NCBI RefSeq assembly: GCF_010820665.1
Contig: NZ_JAAIKC010000001.1
Coordinates: 1,178,001 to 1,242,000, forward strand
Length of the DNA: 64,000 nt
Reading direction: 5' to 3'
DNA from: Paenibacillus sp. SYP-B3998
GTDB lineage: Bacteria > Bacillota > Bacilli > Paenibacillales > NBRC-103111
Made by a program: the position numbers and the translations under genes. Position 1 is the first letter of the stretch, and every line of letters begins with the position of its first letter. The notes below the pieces were generated by a model. The model searched no databases and was not told the DNA's origin. It saw nothing but the letters and a program-made list of their open reading frames with translations. Shown in pieces: positions 36,024 to 44,580 of the stretch.

Positions 36024-38072
36024 ATGATGGATTTAAATCAATGTGCAGTACGCGAAGTCCATGGCGTTGGAGCTCAAAAGGTAACCGAGCTCAATGCCAT
36101 GGGCATTTTTACCGTTATGGATTTACTTGAATATGTGCCGTTCCGTTACGAGGATTACACGGTTCGCGATTTGGCTAGTGTGAAGGATGGCGATCGGGTT
36201 ACCGTACAAGGGGTTATTATCGGAGAGCCGGTGCTGCAGCGCTACAGCGGAAAATCTCGACTATCATGCAAGGTCATCGTCGATGAGTTTCTGTTGACGG
36301 CGGTGTGGTTCAACCGCCACTTTTTGAAGGACCGCTTGCGACCGCAGCAGGACATTGTTTTGACCGGCAAGTGGGATGGCAAGCGCAGACAAATGAGCGT
36401 ATCCGACTCCGAGTTTCCGGGCGAAGGGGCTACCAAAACCGGCACGGTTCAGCCGGTATATTCGGTTGCAGGCTCCATGACGCAGAAGTGGATGCGCAAG
36501 GTGATCCAGCAGGCGCTTACGCAGTACAGCGCATTCATCACGGAAGTGCTGCCGGCAGACCTCGTCAGCCGGTATGGATTCATGTCGCGCAGCGAGGCGA
36601 TGGCTGTCATTCACACGCCGAACGGTGTGGAGGAAGGAAAGCAGGCGCGCCGGAGGATGGTGTATGAGGAGCTGTTTCTCTTCCAACTCAAACTCCAGGC
36701 TTATCGCGCAGTGACACGCAGCCGCGCAGATGGCTTGAAGCAGCAGGTGGATCTGCCTGCTGTGCGTGCTTTCGTGCGCGCGCTACCCTTTCAGCTGACG
36801 GAATCGCAAAAAAAGGTCGTCAGCGAGCTCCTGCACGACATGCAGGAGCCTTATTGTATGAACCGACTACTGCAGGGCGATGTGGGCGCAGGGAAGACCG
36901 TAGTGGCGGCCATAGGGCTGTTTGCAACGGTGAAAGCCGGTTACCAAGGTGCATTGATGGTGCCTACGGAAATTTTGGCCGAACAGCATAAGCGCTCGCT
37001 CGACAATATGTTCGAGCCCTATGGGATGCAGGTCGCGCTGCTAACAGGCAGCTCAACAGGCCGTCAGCGACGGGACATACTGGCCTCCTTGCAATCAGGC
37101 ATGGTCGACGTGCTTGTCGGCACGCATGCCCTTATCCAGGAGGATGTGTATTTTCGCCAGCTTGGGCTGGTCGTCACAGATGAGCAGCATCGCTTCGGGG
37201 TGAACCAACGCAGCATTTTGCGGCGCAAGGGGATGAACCCCGACGTGCTGACGATGACGGCGACGCCCATTCCGCGCACGCTGGCGATCACCGCGTTTGG
37301 TGATATGGACGTCTCTACGCTGCGCGAGCTGCCGAAGGGCCGTAAGCCGATCAAGACGTATGCTGTCCAGCACGCGATGCTGGAACGCGTGCTCGGTTTC
37401 ATTCAGCGGGAGGTCGCGGCTGGTCGACAAGCGTATGTCATTTGTCCGCTCATCGAAGAGTCGGACAAGCTCGATGTGCAGAATGCCATCGACGTCCACA
37501 TTCAGCTGCAGCAGCAATTTCCGCAGATGCGGATCGGTCTGCTGCACGGGCGCATGAGCGCGCAGGAGAAGGAAGCGATTATGCGCGCATTCAAGGATGG
37601 CGGCGTGGAGACGCTCGTATCGACCACGGTCATTGAGGTGGGCGTGGACGTTCCGAACGCTACGCTGATGGTCATTTATGACGCCGATCGCTTCGGTCTG
37701 TCACAGCTGCATCAGCTGCGTGGACGTGTCGGCCGCGGCGAGCATCAATCCTTCTGCGTGCTCATCGCCGACCCGAAAACCGAGGTTGGCAAGGAGCGCA
37801 TGAAGGCGATGACGGACACGACCGACGGCTTCGAGATCGCACGGCGCGATCTGGAGCTGCGCGGGCCGGGTGACTTCTTCGGCACGAAGCAGAGCGGGCT
37901 GCCGGAATTCCGCATTGCCGACATGATGGTTGATTTCGAGATCATGGAGCAGGCGCGAGATGATGCGTCTGAGCTCGTTAGCGACTCATCCTTCTGGACG
38001 GGGGCGTCGTTTATGCCGCTCAGAGCTTATCTGCAGCGCGCGCAGGTGTTTGATAGCGAAGTGCTAGACTAA
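36024..38072 (+). CDS. recG: ATP-dependent DNA helicase RecG
   Basis: A 682-residue RecG that remodels branched DNA at stalled forks and recombination intermediates. The wedge domain with OB fold is N-terminal (DLLEYVPFRYEDYT, VQGVIIGEPVLQ); then Walker A LLQGDVGAGKTVVA (near residue 285), DEQH (near 386), TATPIPRTLA and motif VI QLRGRVGRGEHQSFC; the C-terminal TRG region follows. Parts of this gene are richer in GC than its neighbours. A strong terminator closes the block. Confidence 0.95.
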   Translation: MMDLNQCAVREVHGVGAQKVTELNAMGIFTVMDLLEYVPFRYEDYTVRDLASVKDGDRVTVQGVIIGEPVLQRYSGKSRLSCKVIVDEFLLTAVWFNRHFLKDRLRPQQDIVLTGKWDGKRRQMSVSDSEFPGEGATKTGTVQPVYSVAGSMTQKWMRKVIQQALTQYSAFITEVLPADLVSRYGFMSRSEAMAVIHTPNGVEEGKQARRRMVYEELFLFQLKLQAYRAVTRSRADGLKQQVDLPAVRAFVRALPFQLTESQKKVVSELLHDMQEPYCMNRLLQGDVGAGKTVVAAIGLFATVKAGYQGALMVPTEILAEQHKRSLDNMFEPYGMQVALLTGSSTGRQRRDILASLQSGMVDVLVGTHALIQEDVYFRQLGLVVTDEQHRFGVNQRSILRRKGMNPDVLTMTATPIPRTLAITAFGDMDVSTLRELPKGRKPIKTYAVQHAMLERVLGFIQREVAAGRQAYVICPLIEESDKLDVQNAIDVHIQLQQQFPQMRIGLLHGRMSAQEKEAIMRAFKDGGVETLVSTTVIEVGVDVPNATLMVIYDADRFGLSQLHQLRGRVGRGEHQSFCVLIADPKTEVGKERMKAMTDTTDGFEIARRDLELRGPGDFFGTKQSGLPEFRIADMMVDFEIMEQARDDASELVSDSSFWTGASFMPLRAYLQRAQVFDSEVLD

Positions 38073-38087
38073 TTCGTTTAATAAATT

Positions 38088-38138
38088 AAAAACGCTAGGA
38101 TGGGCTGATGACAAGTAGCCCATCCTAGCGTTTTTTTT
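38088..38138. terminator. strong intrinsic terminator after recG
   Basis: Perfect stem of 18 bp or more (AACGCTAGGATGGGCT / AGCCCATCCTAGCGTT) with a 10-nt loop and T8; the A-rich left flank lets it also serve the convergent AraC gene. Confidence 0.92.
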
Positions 38139-38180
38139 GCAATTCTAATGCTTCTTTGACTTCTGACTTTATCTTATTTC

Positions 38181-39011
38181 CTAGGATCGAACATTTGCTC
38201 TGTATTCCGTGGGTGGGAACCCGGTATCTTTACGAAAGCTTTTCGTAAAATGGTTCGTATCCTCATAACCGGTCTGCTCGGCAATTTCTTTCATGCTTAG
38301 CGCTGTGGTCGTAAGCAGAAATTTGGCCTTGTCGATTCGCTTGCGCTGCATATATTTGGCAGGCGGCATACCAAAATGCTTTTTAAAATATTTGATTAAA
38401 TAATTAGGATGCAGATGTACGGATTTGGCCATTTGCTCCACGCTGATGCTCTTGTGCAGATTCACTTCAATGAACTGTCGCAATTGACTGAGGCGATCCA
38501 TTTCATTGGCGCGTCTTTGCAGCACCTCTACAGGAACGGCTTCCAGGTAACTGGATAGGATTTGCAGCAGAACGGCTTTTTCTCGCAGCCGGGAAGTAAA
38601 GGCTGGTTGGTGATGTAGGGCGGTCAGCTCTTGGAACCATGCCGTCATTTGCGAGGCATCGCTTACAGGGATGCACAAAGGAATGTCCAGCCATTGGAAT
38701 AAATCGAAAGAACCGATATGGGCTGTGAAATGGCACCAGTATTTTAAAAAAGGGCGATCGCTGATTGTGGCGTAGGATTGCAGCGCATGGGCAGGGAGCA
38801 GACATAGCTGATCTGCCAGGGGCTTGAACTCTTGATTTTCGACCTTGAGCCAGCCTTCTCCGTCCAGAATCCAATACAGCTTATTGTGTTCCGGGGTGAA
38901 ATCCAGTTCCTTCCATGAAACGGTGCACTGTGTAAGATGGGCTTCCAATACGTGGATCTGAAGGTTCTGAAGAAGGTCCGATAAGAAGGCAATCTGCTGT
39001 GTGTTCATCAT
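38181..39011 (-). CDS. AraC family transcriptional regulator
   Basis: A 276-residue AraC regulator: an N-terminal cupin-like sensing domain (WILDGEGWLKVENQEF near 50-65) and a C-terminal double helix-turn-helix (MAKSVHLHPNYLIKYFKKHF and SMKEIAEQTGYEDTNHFTKS). ATG 39011 follows AGGTGA by 5 nt; a GTG three codons earlier is possible. It is divergent from the GH29 fucosidase gene, separated by 128 nt, and probably activates it in response to a sugar; this is inferred from the arrangement. Confidence 0.9.
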   Translation of the reverse strand: MMNTQQIAFLSDLLQNLQIHVLEAHLTQCTVSWKELDFTPEHNKLYWILDGEGWLKVENQEFKPLADQLCLLPAHALQSYATISDRPFLKYWCHFTAHIGSFDLFQWLDIPLCIPVSDASQMTAWFQELTALHHQPAFTSRLREKAVLLQILSSYLEAVPVEVLQRRANEMDRLSQLRQFIEVNLHKSISVEQMAKSVHLHPNYLIKYFKKHFGMPPAKYMQRKRIDKAKFLLTTTALSMKEIAEQTGYEDTNHFTKSFRKDTGFPPTEYRANVRS

Positions 39012-39139
39012 TAGGTTCACCTGAGAATGTTAATTATATCCTGATTAAGGTTAGTTTCGTACCTGTCTATTATAGCACAGCCTTGATAGACTGAAGGTGT
39101 GAAGTAGTGAAGATTTCATTGGCGAAAGGTGTGTAGGAG

Positions 39140-40459
39140 ATGTCAAGCAATCATTCAATTATTCAAGAACGAACAGCGCGTACAGAATGGTTTTTGCAGG
39201 ATCGATTCGGTATGTTTATTCATTGGGGGCTGTATGCGATTCCAGCCAGAGGAGAATGGGTACGCAGCGTCGAACGCATGTCGGTAGAGGACTATCAGAC
39301 GTATTTTGATGAATTCGATCCGGTTCGTTATGATCCTAAAGCGTGGGCGCGTGCAGCGAAACAAGCGGGGATGAAATACGCTGTCCTGACGGCGAAGCAT
39401 CATGATGGCTTTTGTTTATTTGATAGCGCTCTCACAGACTATAAATCAACTAACACAAGGGCTGGCCGCGATTTGGTTCGCGAATTTATTGAAGCTTTTC
39501 GAGCGGAAGGCTTGAAGGTAGGACTCTATTATTCGCTGCTAGATTGGCACCATGAGGATTATCCCGCTTACGGCGATAGGATTCATCCGATGCGGGCCAA
39601 CGAGAACTATGCTAGAGAACCAGAGACATTCCATCGTTATGTTCAGTATATGCATGGGCAAGTGAAGGAACTGCTGATTAATTATGGCAGGCTGGATATT
39701 ATGTGGTTTGATTTTTCGTATGATCACATGAAAGGGGAAACCTGGCAGGCCACAGAGCTGATAGCCATGATTCGATCTCTTCAACCACATATTATCGTTG
39801 ATAATCGGCTGGATGCCAGCGGGGAGGAAGGTGGAAGCATTTATACGAAAAAGCCGGTGAGCTATTCGGGGGACTTTGCTTCACCGGAGCAAATCATTCC
39901 GCCGGAAGGCGTGGTTGACGACGAAGGCAATTCGCTTCCGTGGGAGGCTTGTATCACCCTCAACAATAACTGGGGTTATACCGCCAAGGACATGCAATAT
40001 AAATCGGCTGCTACTGTTATCCGAAAGCTGGTGGAATGTGTCAGCAAAAATGGGAATCTGCTTTTGAATGTGGGGCCTGATGCACTCGGTGAGATCCCGA
40101 GGGAGTCACTGGATATTTTGGCTGAGGTTGGAAGTTGGATGCAGAAAAATAGCGCTAGCATATACGGCTGTGGTCAAGCGAATTGGCCCAAACCAGAGTG
40201 GGGCAGGTACACGCAAAAAGGCAACTTGCTGTATGCGCACTTGTTTGAAGAAAGCATAGGTCCGATTAATTTGAACGGATTGGCTGGCAAGGTAGGGAAA
40301 GCTAGATTAGTAGCGGATGGTTCCCAGCTCTTTTTAAGCCGTCCTTGGAATGCTGCGCAGTATCCAGACGATGCGTTCCTTAGCTTTGCTAAGCCTGAGA
40401 GCGCTAGTTATCCGCTGCCTGATCAGAGAGCTACGGTGGTGGAGCTAGAATTAATTTGA
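39140..40459 (+). CDS. alpha-L-fucosidase, GH29
   Basis: A 439-residue glycoside hydrolase family 29 enzyme. The opening RFGMFIHWGLYAIPARGEW, the segment YAVLTAKHHDGFCLFDS and the nucleophile region RLDIMWFDFSYD (aspartate near residue 195) are typical. There is no signal peptide, so it acts on imported fucosylated oligosaccharides. GTAGGAG ends right at the ATG, with AAAGGTG further upstream. No transporter or fucose catabolic genes are nearby; the only partner is the divergent AraC gene. Confidence 0.92.
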   Translation: MSSNHSIIQERTARTEWFLQDRFGMFIHWGLYAIPARGEWVRSVERMSVEDYQTYFDEFDPVRYDPKAWARAAKQAGMKYAVLTAKHHDGFCLFDSALTDYKSTNTRAGRDLVREFIEAFRAEGLKVGLYYSLLDWHHEDYPAYGDRIHPMRANENYAREPETFHRYVQYMHGQVKELLINYGRLDIMWFDFSYDHMKGETWQATELIAMIRSLQPHIIVDNRLDASGEEGGSIYTKKPVSYSGDFASPEQIIPPEGVVDDEGNSLPWEACITLNNNWGYTAKDMQYKSAATVIRKLVECVSKNGNLLLNVGPDALGEIPRESLDILAEVGSWMQKNSASIYGCGQANWPKPEWGRYTQKGNLLYAHLFEESIGPINLNGLAGKVGKARLVADGSQLFLSRPWNAAQYPDDAFLSFAKPESASYPLPDQRATVVELELI

Positions 40460-40550
40460 AGACGATTGTAAGGTAATTCTCCAAAAAGAACGAGGATCTG
40501 GGCTTCTGCTCAGGTCCTTCTGCGCGCTGCAGCTGCTTGAATTGAATAAT

Positions 40551-40580
40551 TTGACAATGATAATCATTATCACTTATTAT
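40551..40580 (+). promoter_or_regulatory. Fur-controlled sigma-A promoter
   Basis: TTGACA at 40551-40556, then an 18-nt spacer, then TATTAT at 40575-40580 (TTATTA one base earlier gives 17 nt). The spacer is occupied by the Fur box. A transcript would start near 40587, so the coding start must be downstream of it. Confidence 0.75.
40553..40571. promoter_or_regulatory. Fur box
   Basis: GACAATGATAATCATTATC matches the 19-bp Fur consensus GATAATGATAATCATTATC at 18 of 19 positions. It lies exactly between the -35 and -10 of the promoter described next, so binding should repress under iron-replete conditions. Confidence 0.88.
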
Positions 40581-40641
40581 GGGGGTAATATCTTCACAGA
40601 TAACTAGTTATATTGACTTCGGTCTAGAAGGAGCTGAGCTT

Positions 40642-41454
40642 GTGCTGCCACGTTCCCCCAAAGATGACACAGATGATTTTCTGTTTCATTTTTCTTCCAT
40701 TAAAATTTTCAAAGAGGAAACACTGGTAGCCGCTCCTATGGGAAAAGGTGTGTTCTTTAAACATAAAGAAGGTGACTGGGAGGGGCTTCGCCACGGGTTA
40801 CCGGACGGTGTTCATGTGAACCGACTGATCGTTTCGGAGGGGGTGCTCTTTACCTGTACAAATAAGGGCTTGTTCGAATTTGATTCGGTCAGTGAGCAGT
40901 GGTGCGATACCGAGCTTGCCATCGGTTGCTATCAGTATAAAGAAGTGAACGGACGACCGTGGGCCGCGACGTCGTATGGCTTATGGAGCCGCACATCCAA
41001 TGGTTGGCAGAAGATGGCTTATTCCCATGCCATGGTCTATGATTTTCTTTTTTATCCCGAATATATGATTCTGGCGCTCGATTTCGGCATTGCGGTTTAT
41101 GATCGATTGATGGATGCGTGGATGGATTTTTCTTTTGCACAAGCGGTGACAGGGCTTGCTGTTTACCAAGGGCATATTCTTGGTATTACTGAAGATGGCG
41201 CATTGCTTCAAGGGGATAAGAAAGGTGGATTTGAGCAAATCAGGTTCCCTCATCTGTTTCTCTTCTCCTTGGTCACGAAGGGGCCGGATGTATTTGTTTG
41301 CTCTGATCATGGTTTGTACCGCATTAGTTATATCCAAAATCGGATTACGCTGCTTTCTGTGCGGCTCGGTTGTCCAGTTACGGACATTGATTGCAACGCG
41401 GACTGTTTGTATATGGCTACGTTGTTTCAAGGGATACAAAGGATGGAGAGGTGA
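40642..41454 (+). CDS. putative beta-propeller-like protein under Fur control, unknown
   Basis: A 270-residue protein with no family I can name. It contains recurring blade-like segments, e.g. LVAAPMGKGVFFKHKEGDWE, GVLFTCTNKGLFEFDSVSEQ, RPWAATSYGLWSRTSNGWQ and DVFVCSDHGLYRISY, with the 'x-GLY/GLF/GLW' pattern of two-component-sensor or Kelch-like propellers. GTG 40642 is chosen: AAGGAG lies 8 nt upstream, and the ATG at 40579 overlaps the promoter -10. No signal peptide or membrane segment. The Fur-box promoter implies expression on iron starvation. It is not obviously linked to siderophore genes here. Confidence 0.7.
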   Translation: MLPRSPKDDTDDFLFHFSSIKIFKEETLVAAPMGKGVFFKHKEGDWEGLRHGLPDGVHVNRLIVSEGVLFTCTNKGLFEFDSVSEQWCDTELAIGCYQYKEVNGRPWAATSYGLWSRTSNGWQKMAYSHAMVYDFLFYPEYMILALDFGIAVYDRLMDAWMDFSFAQAVTGLAVYQGHILGITEDGALLQGDKKGGFEQIRFPHLFLFSLVTKGPDVFVCSDHGLYRISYIQNRITLLSVRLGCPVTDIDCNADCLYMATLFQGIQRMER

Positions 41455-41565
41455 CGAGGCAAGTCCAGAAATCCTCAAGCGCAAATTAACATTTGACCGT
41501 GCCCTCATTCGATTTTAAGATAATAGTAGGCTTACTATTCTTTTGGAAACGAAGGTGTGCGGAAT

Positions 41566-41832
41566 TTGACTTATTTATTGTGTTATTTATTGCTGATCAA
41601 TATCGTTACGTTTATAGAAATGGGACACGACAAAGGACAAGCCAAGAAAGGCGGCCGCCGAGTTCCCGAGAAGAGGCTGTTTACGCTCGCTGCGCTGGGC
41701 GGAGGGATTGGCGGATGGCTTGGTATGCGCACATGGCGTCACAAGACCAAACACCGTTCATTTGTCATCGGCATACCGCTTCTGATTGGGCTTAATGCCA
41801 TTTGTGTCATTGTGATCGCCATTTATATGTAG
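41566..41832 (+). CDS. DUF1294 family membrane protein
   Basis: An 88-residue membrane protein of the DUF1294 family, recognised by KKGGRRVPEKRLFTLAALGG followed by GGWLGMRTWRHKTKHRSF. Two or three transmembrane helices. Function unknown. TTG 41566 has GAAGG at 10 nt; GTG 41557 is only 1 nt from the same site. A terminator follows. Confidence 0.85.
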   Translation: MTYLLCYLLLINIVTFIEMGHDKGQAKKGGRRVPEKRLFTLAALGGGIGGWLGMRTWRHKTKHRSFVIGIPLLIGLNAICVIVIAIYM

Positions 41833-41848
41833 AACAGATGGAAGAAAG

Positions 41849-41876
41849 ACGGTTGCCGATAGCGGCAGCCGTTTTT
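41849..41876 (+). terminator. intrinsic terminator after the DUF1294 gene
   Basis: Stem ACGGTTGCCG / CGGCAGCCGT (one T-G pair) with an ATAG loop and T5. Confidence 0.85.
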
Positions 41877-41965
41877 GCGTTTGCTTCAAGGCAAACAGAT
41901 GACGAGTCAAGTTTGTGGGCTTTGACTCATAAGCTAGGAGCATGACGGTGATGGGGGGTGCGTTC

Positions 41966-42166
41966 ATGAGCTATCAACAGTACGGAATTGATCTAGCCTT
42001 GGTGGAACGCGTGAAGTTTAAGATGAAGAACCTGGAGATTAAGGAACGCATGAAGATGCTGCTCCAGGGTATTACGAAAGCGAATTTGCAGAATCGGGGG
42101 AAGGTCACCCGCTTGTTGGGTGTTGCAGCGGGTATCTTCGGAGAGAAGCTCGTTGGCGTCAAGTAA
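41966..42166 (+). CDS. small hypothetical protein
   Basis: A 66-residue protein, basic and probably helical (LALVERVKFKMKNLEIKERM, GKVTRLLGVAAGIFGEKLVG). GGGGGGTG precedes ATG 41966. I know of no family. It is separate from the SOS operon downstream (229-nt gap with its own promoter). Confidence 0.55.
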   Translation: MSYQQYGIDLALVERVKFKMKNLEIKERMKMLLQGITKANLQNRGKVTRLLGVAAGIFGEKLVGVK

Positions 42167-42323
42167 GTCAACTTACAGACTTCGTCATCGCGCAGAAAAT
42201 CGACCCCGCTAACACGTTTCATCTTATTAAGTTATGGGCGATGTTTCGTTGAGGCGTATTTTGACTTTAACCATAGGGGTTCATCTTAGGTGGGACGACT
42301 TTTTTAAGTTCCAAAAAATACAC

Positions 42324-42354
42324 TTGCATAACGAATGTATGTTCGGTATATAAT
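42324..42354 (+). promoter_or_regulatory. promoter of the SOS polymerase operon
   Basis: -35 TTGCAT (42324-42329), 17-nt spacer, -10 TATATA (42347-42352; TATAAT at 42349 gives 19 nt). The first LexA-like box fills the spacer. Confidence 0.7.
42332..42345. promoter_or_regulatory. LexA (DinR) box 1
   Basis: CGAATGTATGTTCG matches the Bacillus LexA consensus CGAAC-N4-GTTCG with one mismatch and lies between the -35 and -10. Confidence 0.8.
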
Positions 42355-42362
42355 GAGTAATA

Positions 42363-42376
42363 CGAATATACGTTCG
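42363..42376. promoter_or_regulatory. LexA (DinR) box 2
   Basis: CGAATATACGTTCG, again one mismatch from CGAAC-N4-GTTCG, 31 nt after box 1 (about three helical turns), near the expected transcription start. Confidence 0.8.
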
Positions 42377-42394
42377 CATAATGGTGGTGAGAAT

Positions 42395-42766
42395 ATGAGT
42401 GTTAATCCAAGAATCGAAAGTGAAGAGGATGTTCAAATCATCAAGGAATACACATTGCTGCCTATTTTGTTGGATATGTTAGCAAGGGATATTGAGGAAC
42501 TCAAGATTAATAAGGATAAGATTGTGTACAATCATATTATTTTTTACCTTAGGGAAGTTGAAACCTCTATTTACCCGGAATTGCAAAGCATCAAGAGCAA
42601 GATGAAGAGGCGAGACATGAAGGTTTTGAACACAGACATGAATGCACTCGGCATTCATGTCGAGTATAAAGTCCGTGGTTATATCCATCATTTCACGATG
42701 CTCCGAAGTTTGATCAAAGCAGAGCTCATGACCGCGCTCATGAAGAGGAGAGGAGGAGCGCGGTGA
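42395..42766 (+). CDS. SOS operon protein A, paralogue of the protein at 44028
   Basis: A 123-residue helical protein beginning MSVNPRIESEEDVQIIKEY. It lacks known motifs but aligns along its length with residues ~45-150 of the third operon gene: IIKEYTLLPILLDML vs IMKDYVLLPVMHGII, ELQSIKSKMKRRDMKV vs DLAEIKNRMSVKSIQV, YKVRGYIHHFTMLRSLIKAE vs YICRGYEDTFAMAKDYMRAE. GGTGGTGAG lies before the ATG. It overlaps the polymerase gene by 4 nt (GTGA). Position and LexA boxes suggest a helper of damage-induced polymerase activity; this is inference. Confidence 0.75.
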   Translation: MSVNPRIESEEDVQIIKEYTLLPILLDMLARDIEELKINKDKIVYNHIIFYLREVETSIYPELQSIKSKMKRRDMKVLNTDMNALGIHVEYKVRGYIHHFTMLRSLIKAELMTALMKRRGGAR

Positions 42767-44031
42767 GAACATCAAGCGAAAGGACGATCTTTCTAGCGGA
42801 CTGCCAAAGCTTCTATGCCAGCGTGGAAAAGGTGGATCATCCTGGGTGTAAGGATATGCCTGTCGCTGTGGCAGGCGATCCTGCGCTGCGCTCAGGTATT
42901 ATTTTGGCGGCATGTCCGATTGCCAAGAGCTATGGCGTATCTACGGCGGAACGACTGGGTGAAGCGCTTAAAAAATGCCCCGATCTGGTGGTGATGCGTC
43001 CCCGCATGCAGCATTACATTGATATATCGCTTATCATTACCAAAATTTACGAAGAGTTCACGGATCTCGTTGAAATTTTCAGTATCGATGAGCAATTCTT
43101 GGACGTTACCGCAAGCTTGTCCCTCTTCGGTGACGCGGAAAGCCTTGCTGCTGCGATTCAGCGAAAGGTGATGATTCAAACGGGCATACGCATCCGAATT
43201 GGCATCGGCTCCAATAAAATATTGGCCAAGATCGCCACCGATATATGGGCGAAAAAAAATGACAGTGGTATCTTCACCTTATCTGCTGCGGAAATTGAAG
43301 GCACGTTGTGGAAGCAGCCTGTCAATAAGATGTTCGGCGTGGGATCTCGTATGACTGCCCATTTCGCTCGTCTAGGTATACTTACAATCGGGGATATTGC
43401 CAACACGCCGCTGCCCAAGCTCAAGGATAAATTTCGCGCGCGCTTCGGCAAGCAGTCCGACATTCATGCCGAGATCATGTGGCGGACGGCGAACGGCCTT
43501 GATGATAGTCCAGTTACACCTGGCACCTTCGATACGCCGCCTAAATCGGTTGGTCATATGATGACCTTGCCCAGAGACTACAAGGAAACGAGTGAAGTGG
43601 ATACGATTCTGCTTGAGCTTACCGAAGAGGTGTGTCGGGATTGTCGGCGCAAAGGCTATATGGCTTCTATCGTTACGGTAAGCTGTATGTGCAGCCCTTT
43701 TGATGCACCGACAGGATTTTCGCGTCAAATGAAGATGCCTGATCCTACGAATAGTACGAATGCGGTATTCCAAGCGGTGAAGCAGCTCTTTTACAAGTTT
43801 TGGGATAAGATGCCGGTGCGTCGCGCTGGTGTAATGCTAAGTCAGCTGATGAATGACGATCAATATCAACTTACCTTGTTTGAAGATCAAATCAAGACGA
43901 GAGCTTTGGAGAAGGTAACAGACCGGATTAAGGATCGATACGGCAGTGCCGCGATTGTGCGGGCTTCTTCGGTCACAACAGCCGGTCAAGCGGAGGCAAG
44001 GTCGCTCAAAATCGGAGGGCACTATAAATGA
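42763..44031 (+). CDS. Y-family DNA polymerase (UvrX/UmuC-like), SOS-regulated
   Basis: A 422-residue translesion polymerase. Catalytic motifs are FLADCQSFYASVEK (first aspartate, near residue 12) and FSIDEQFLDVT (near 107), followed by the helix-hairpin-helix GVGSRMTAHFARLGILTIGD and the little finger domain. QLTLFED near residue 374 is a sliding-clamp-binding motif. The glutamine in SIDEQFLD and the overall form place it with the UvrX/YqjW group of Firmicutes rather than DinB. GTG start overlapping the upstream gene, ATGA overlap with the downstream gene: a tightly coupled three-gene operon. Confidence 0.9.
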   Translation: MRTSSERTIFLADCQSFYASVEKVDHPGCKDMPVAVAGDPALRSGIILAACPIAKSYGVSTAERLGEALKKCPDLVVMRPRMQHYIDISLIITKIYEEFTDLVEIFSIDEQFLDVTASLSLFGDAESLAAAIQRKVMIQTGIRIRIGIGSNKILAKIATDIWAKKNDSGIFTLSAAEIEGTLWKQPVNKMFGVGSRMTAHFARLGILTIGDIANTPLPKLKDKFRARFGKQSDIHAEIMWRTANGLDDSPVTPGTFDTPPKSVGHMMTLPRDYKETSEVDTILLELTEEVCRDCRRKGYMASIVTVSCMCSPFDAPTGFSRQMKMPDPTNSTNAVFQAVKQLFYKFWDKMPVRRAGVMLSQLMNDDQYQLTLFEDQIKTRALEKVTDRIKDRYGSAAIVRASSVTTAGQAEARSLKIGGHYK

Positions 44032-44519
44032 GTAAGAAACTGGAGGGGAATGGCTTGTGGGAGTCAAGCAGGATGATGCTGCCCCAGCATCGAGAGGCTC
44101 TGCAAAACCAGCGGAATGATCGACCTACGCCTCCAAGCAAGCCTACCCCGGAAGATATCGGGATCATGAAAGATTATGTTTTGTTGCCTGTTATGCATGG
44201 CATCATTAAAAAAAAAGCGAATGAAATTGAAAATTCCTCCACTATGCTGCGAGCTCTCTATGCAAAAGTGGCGCATGCGCTTGCCGCGCATATGCTGACT
44301 GATTTAGCCGAAATCAAAAATCGCATGTCGGTTAAAAGCATCCAGGTGTTTGAACAAGAAAAAAATGACCGTGTGATCCATTATCGATATATATGTCGCG
44401 GCTATGAAGATACATTTGCTATGGCTAAAGACTATATGCGAGCTGAAATCAGTGTTAGAACGTCTCGCTATATCGATCATCTGGTGGCAAGCGTCTACAC
44501 AGCCCGTAGGGGAGATTAG
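44028..44519 (+). CDS. YolD-like N-terminus fused to the SOS operon helical domain
   Basis: A 163-residue protein. Residues 1-28 (KLEGNGLWESSRMMLPQHRE) match the opening of the YolD-like family, which accompanies uvrX in SP-beta and other elements. From about residue 44 the protein instead resembles the first protein of this operon (42395), see that entry for the paired segments. It thus looks like a YolD motif joined to the duplicated helical domain. The start overlaps the polymerase stop. Function unknown; partner or regulator of the polymerase is the natural inference. Confidence 0.75.
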   Translation: MSKKLEGNGLWESSRMMLPQHREALQNQRNDRPTPPSKPTPEDIGIMKDYVLLPVMHGIIKKKANEIENSSTMLRALYAKVAHALAAHMLTDLAEIKNRMSVKSIQVFEQEKNDRVIHYRYICRGYEDTFAMAKDYMRAEISVRTSRYIDHLVASVYTARRGD

Positions 44520-44540
44520 TAAAAGAAGTAAGACATAGAG

Positions 44541-44573
44541 CAGTCTGAGAGGAATAGTCTCAGGCTGTTTTTC
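44541..44573 (+). terminator. intrinsic terminator of the SOS operon
   Basis: Stem CAGTCTGAGA / TCTCAGGCTG (one T-G pair) with a 7-nt loop and T5. Confidence 0.85.
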
Positions 44574-44580
44574 AATAAAC

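Noticed and set aside
39140..40459. Secreted fucosidase
   Set aside because: The N-terminus (MSSNHSIIQERTARTEW) has no hydrophobic signal segment.
40479..40526. Terminator after the fucosidase gene
   Set aside because: GGATCTGGGC/GCTCAGGTCC forms a good hairpin near 40494-40517, but the following TTCTGCGC is a poor T-run, so it was not listed as a terminator.
44028..44519. Prophage origin of the UvrX-like operon
   Set aside because: uvrX/yolD occur in SP-beta, but no phage structural, integrase or attachment sequences flank this operon.
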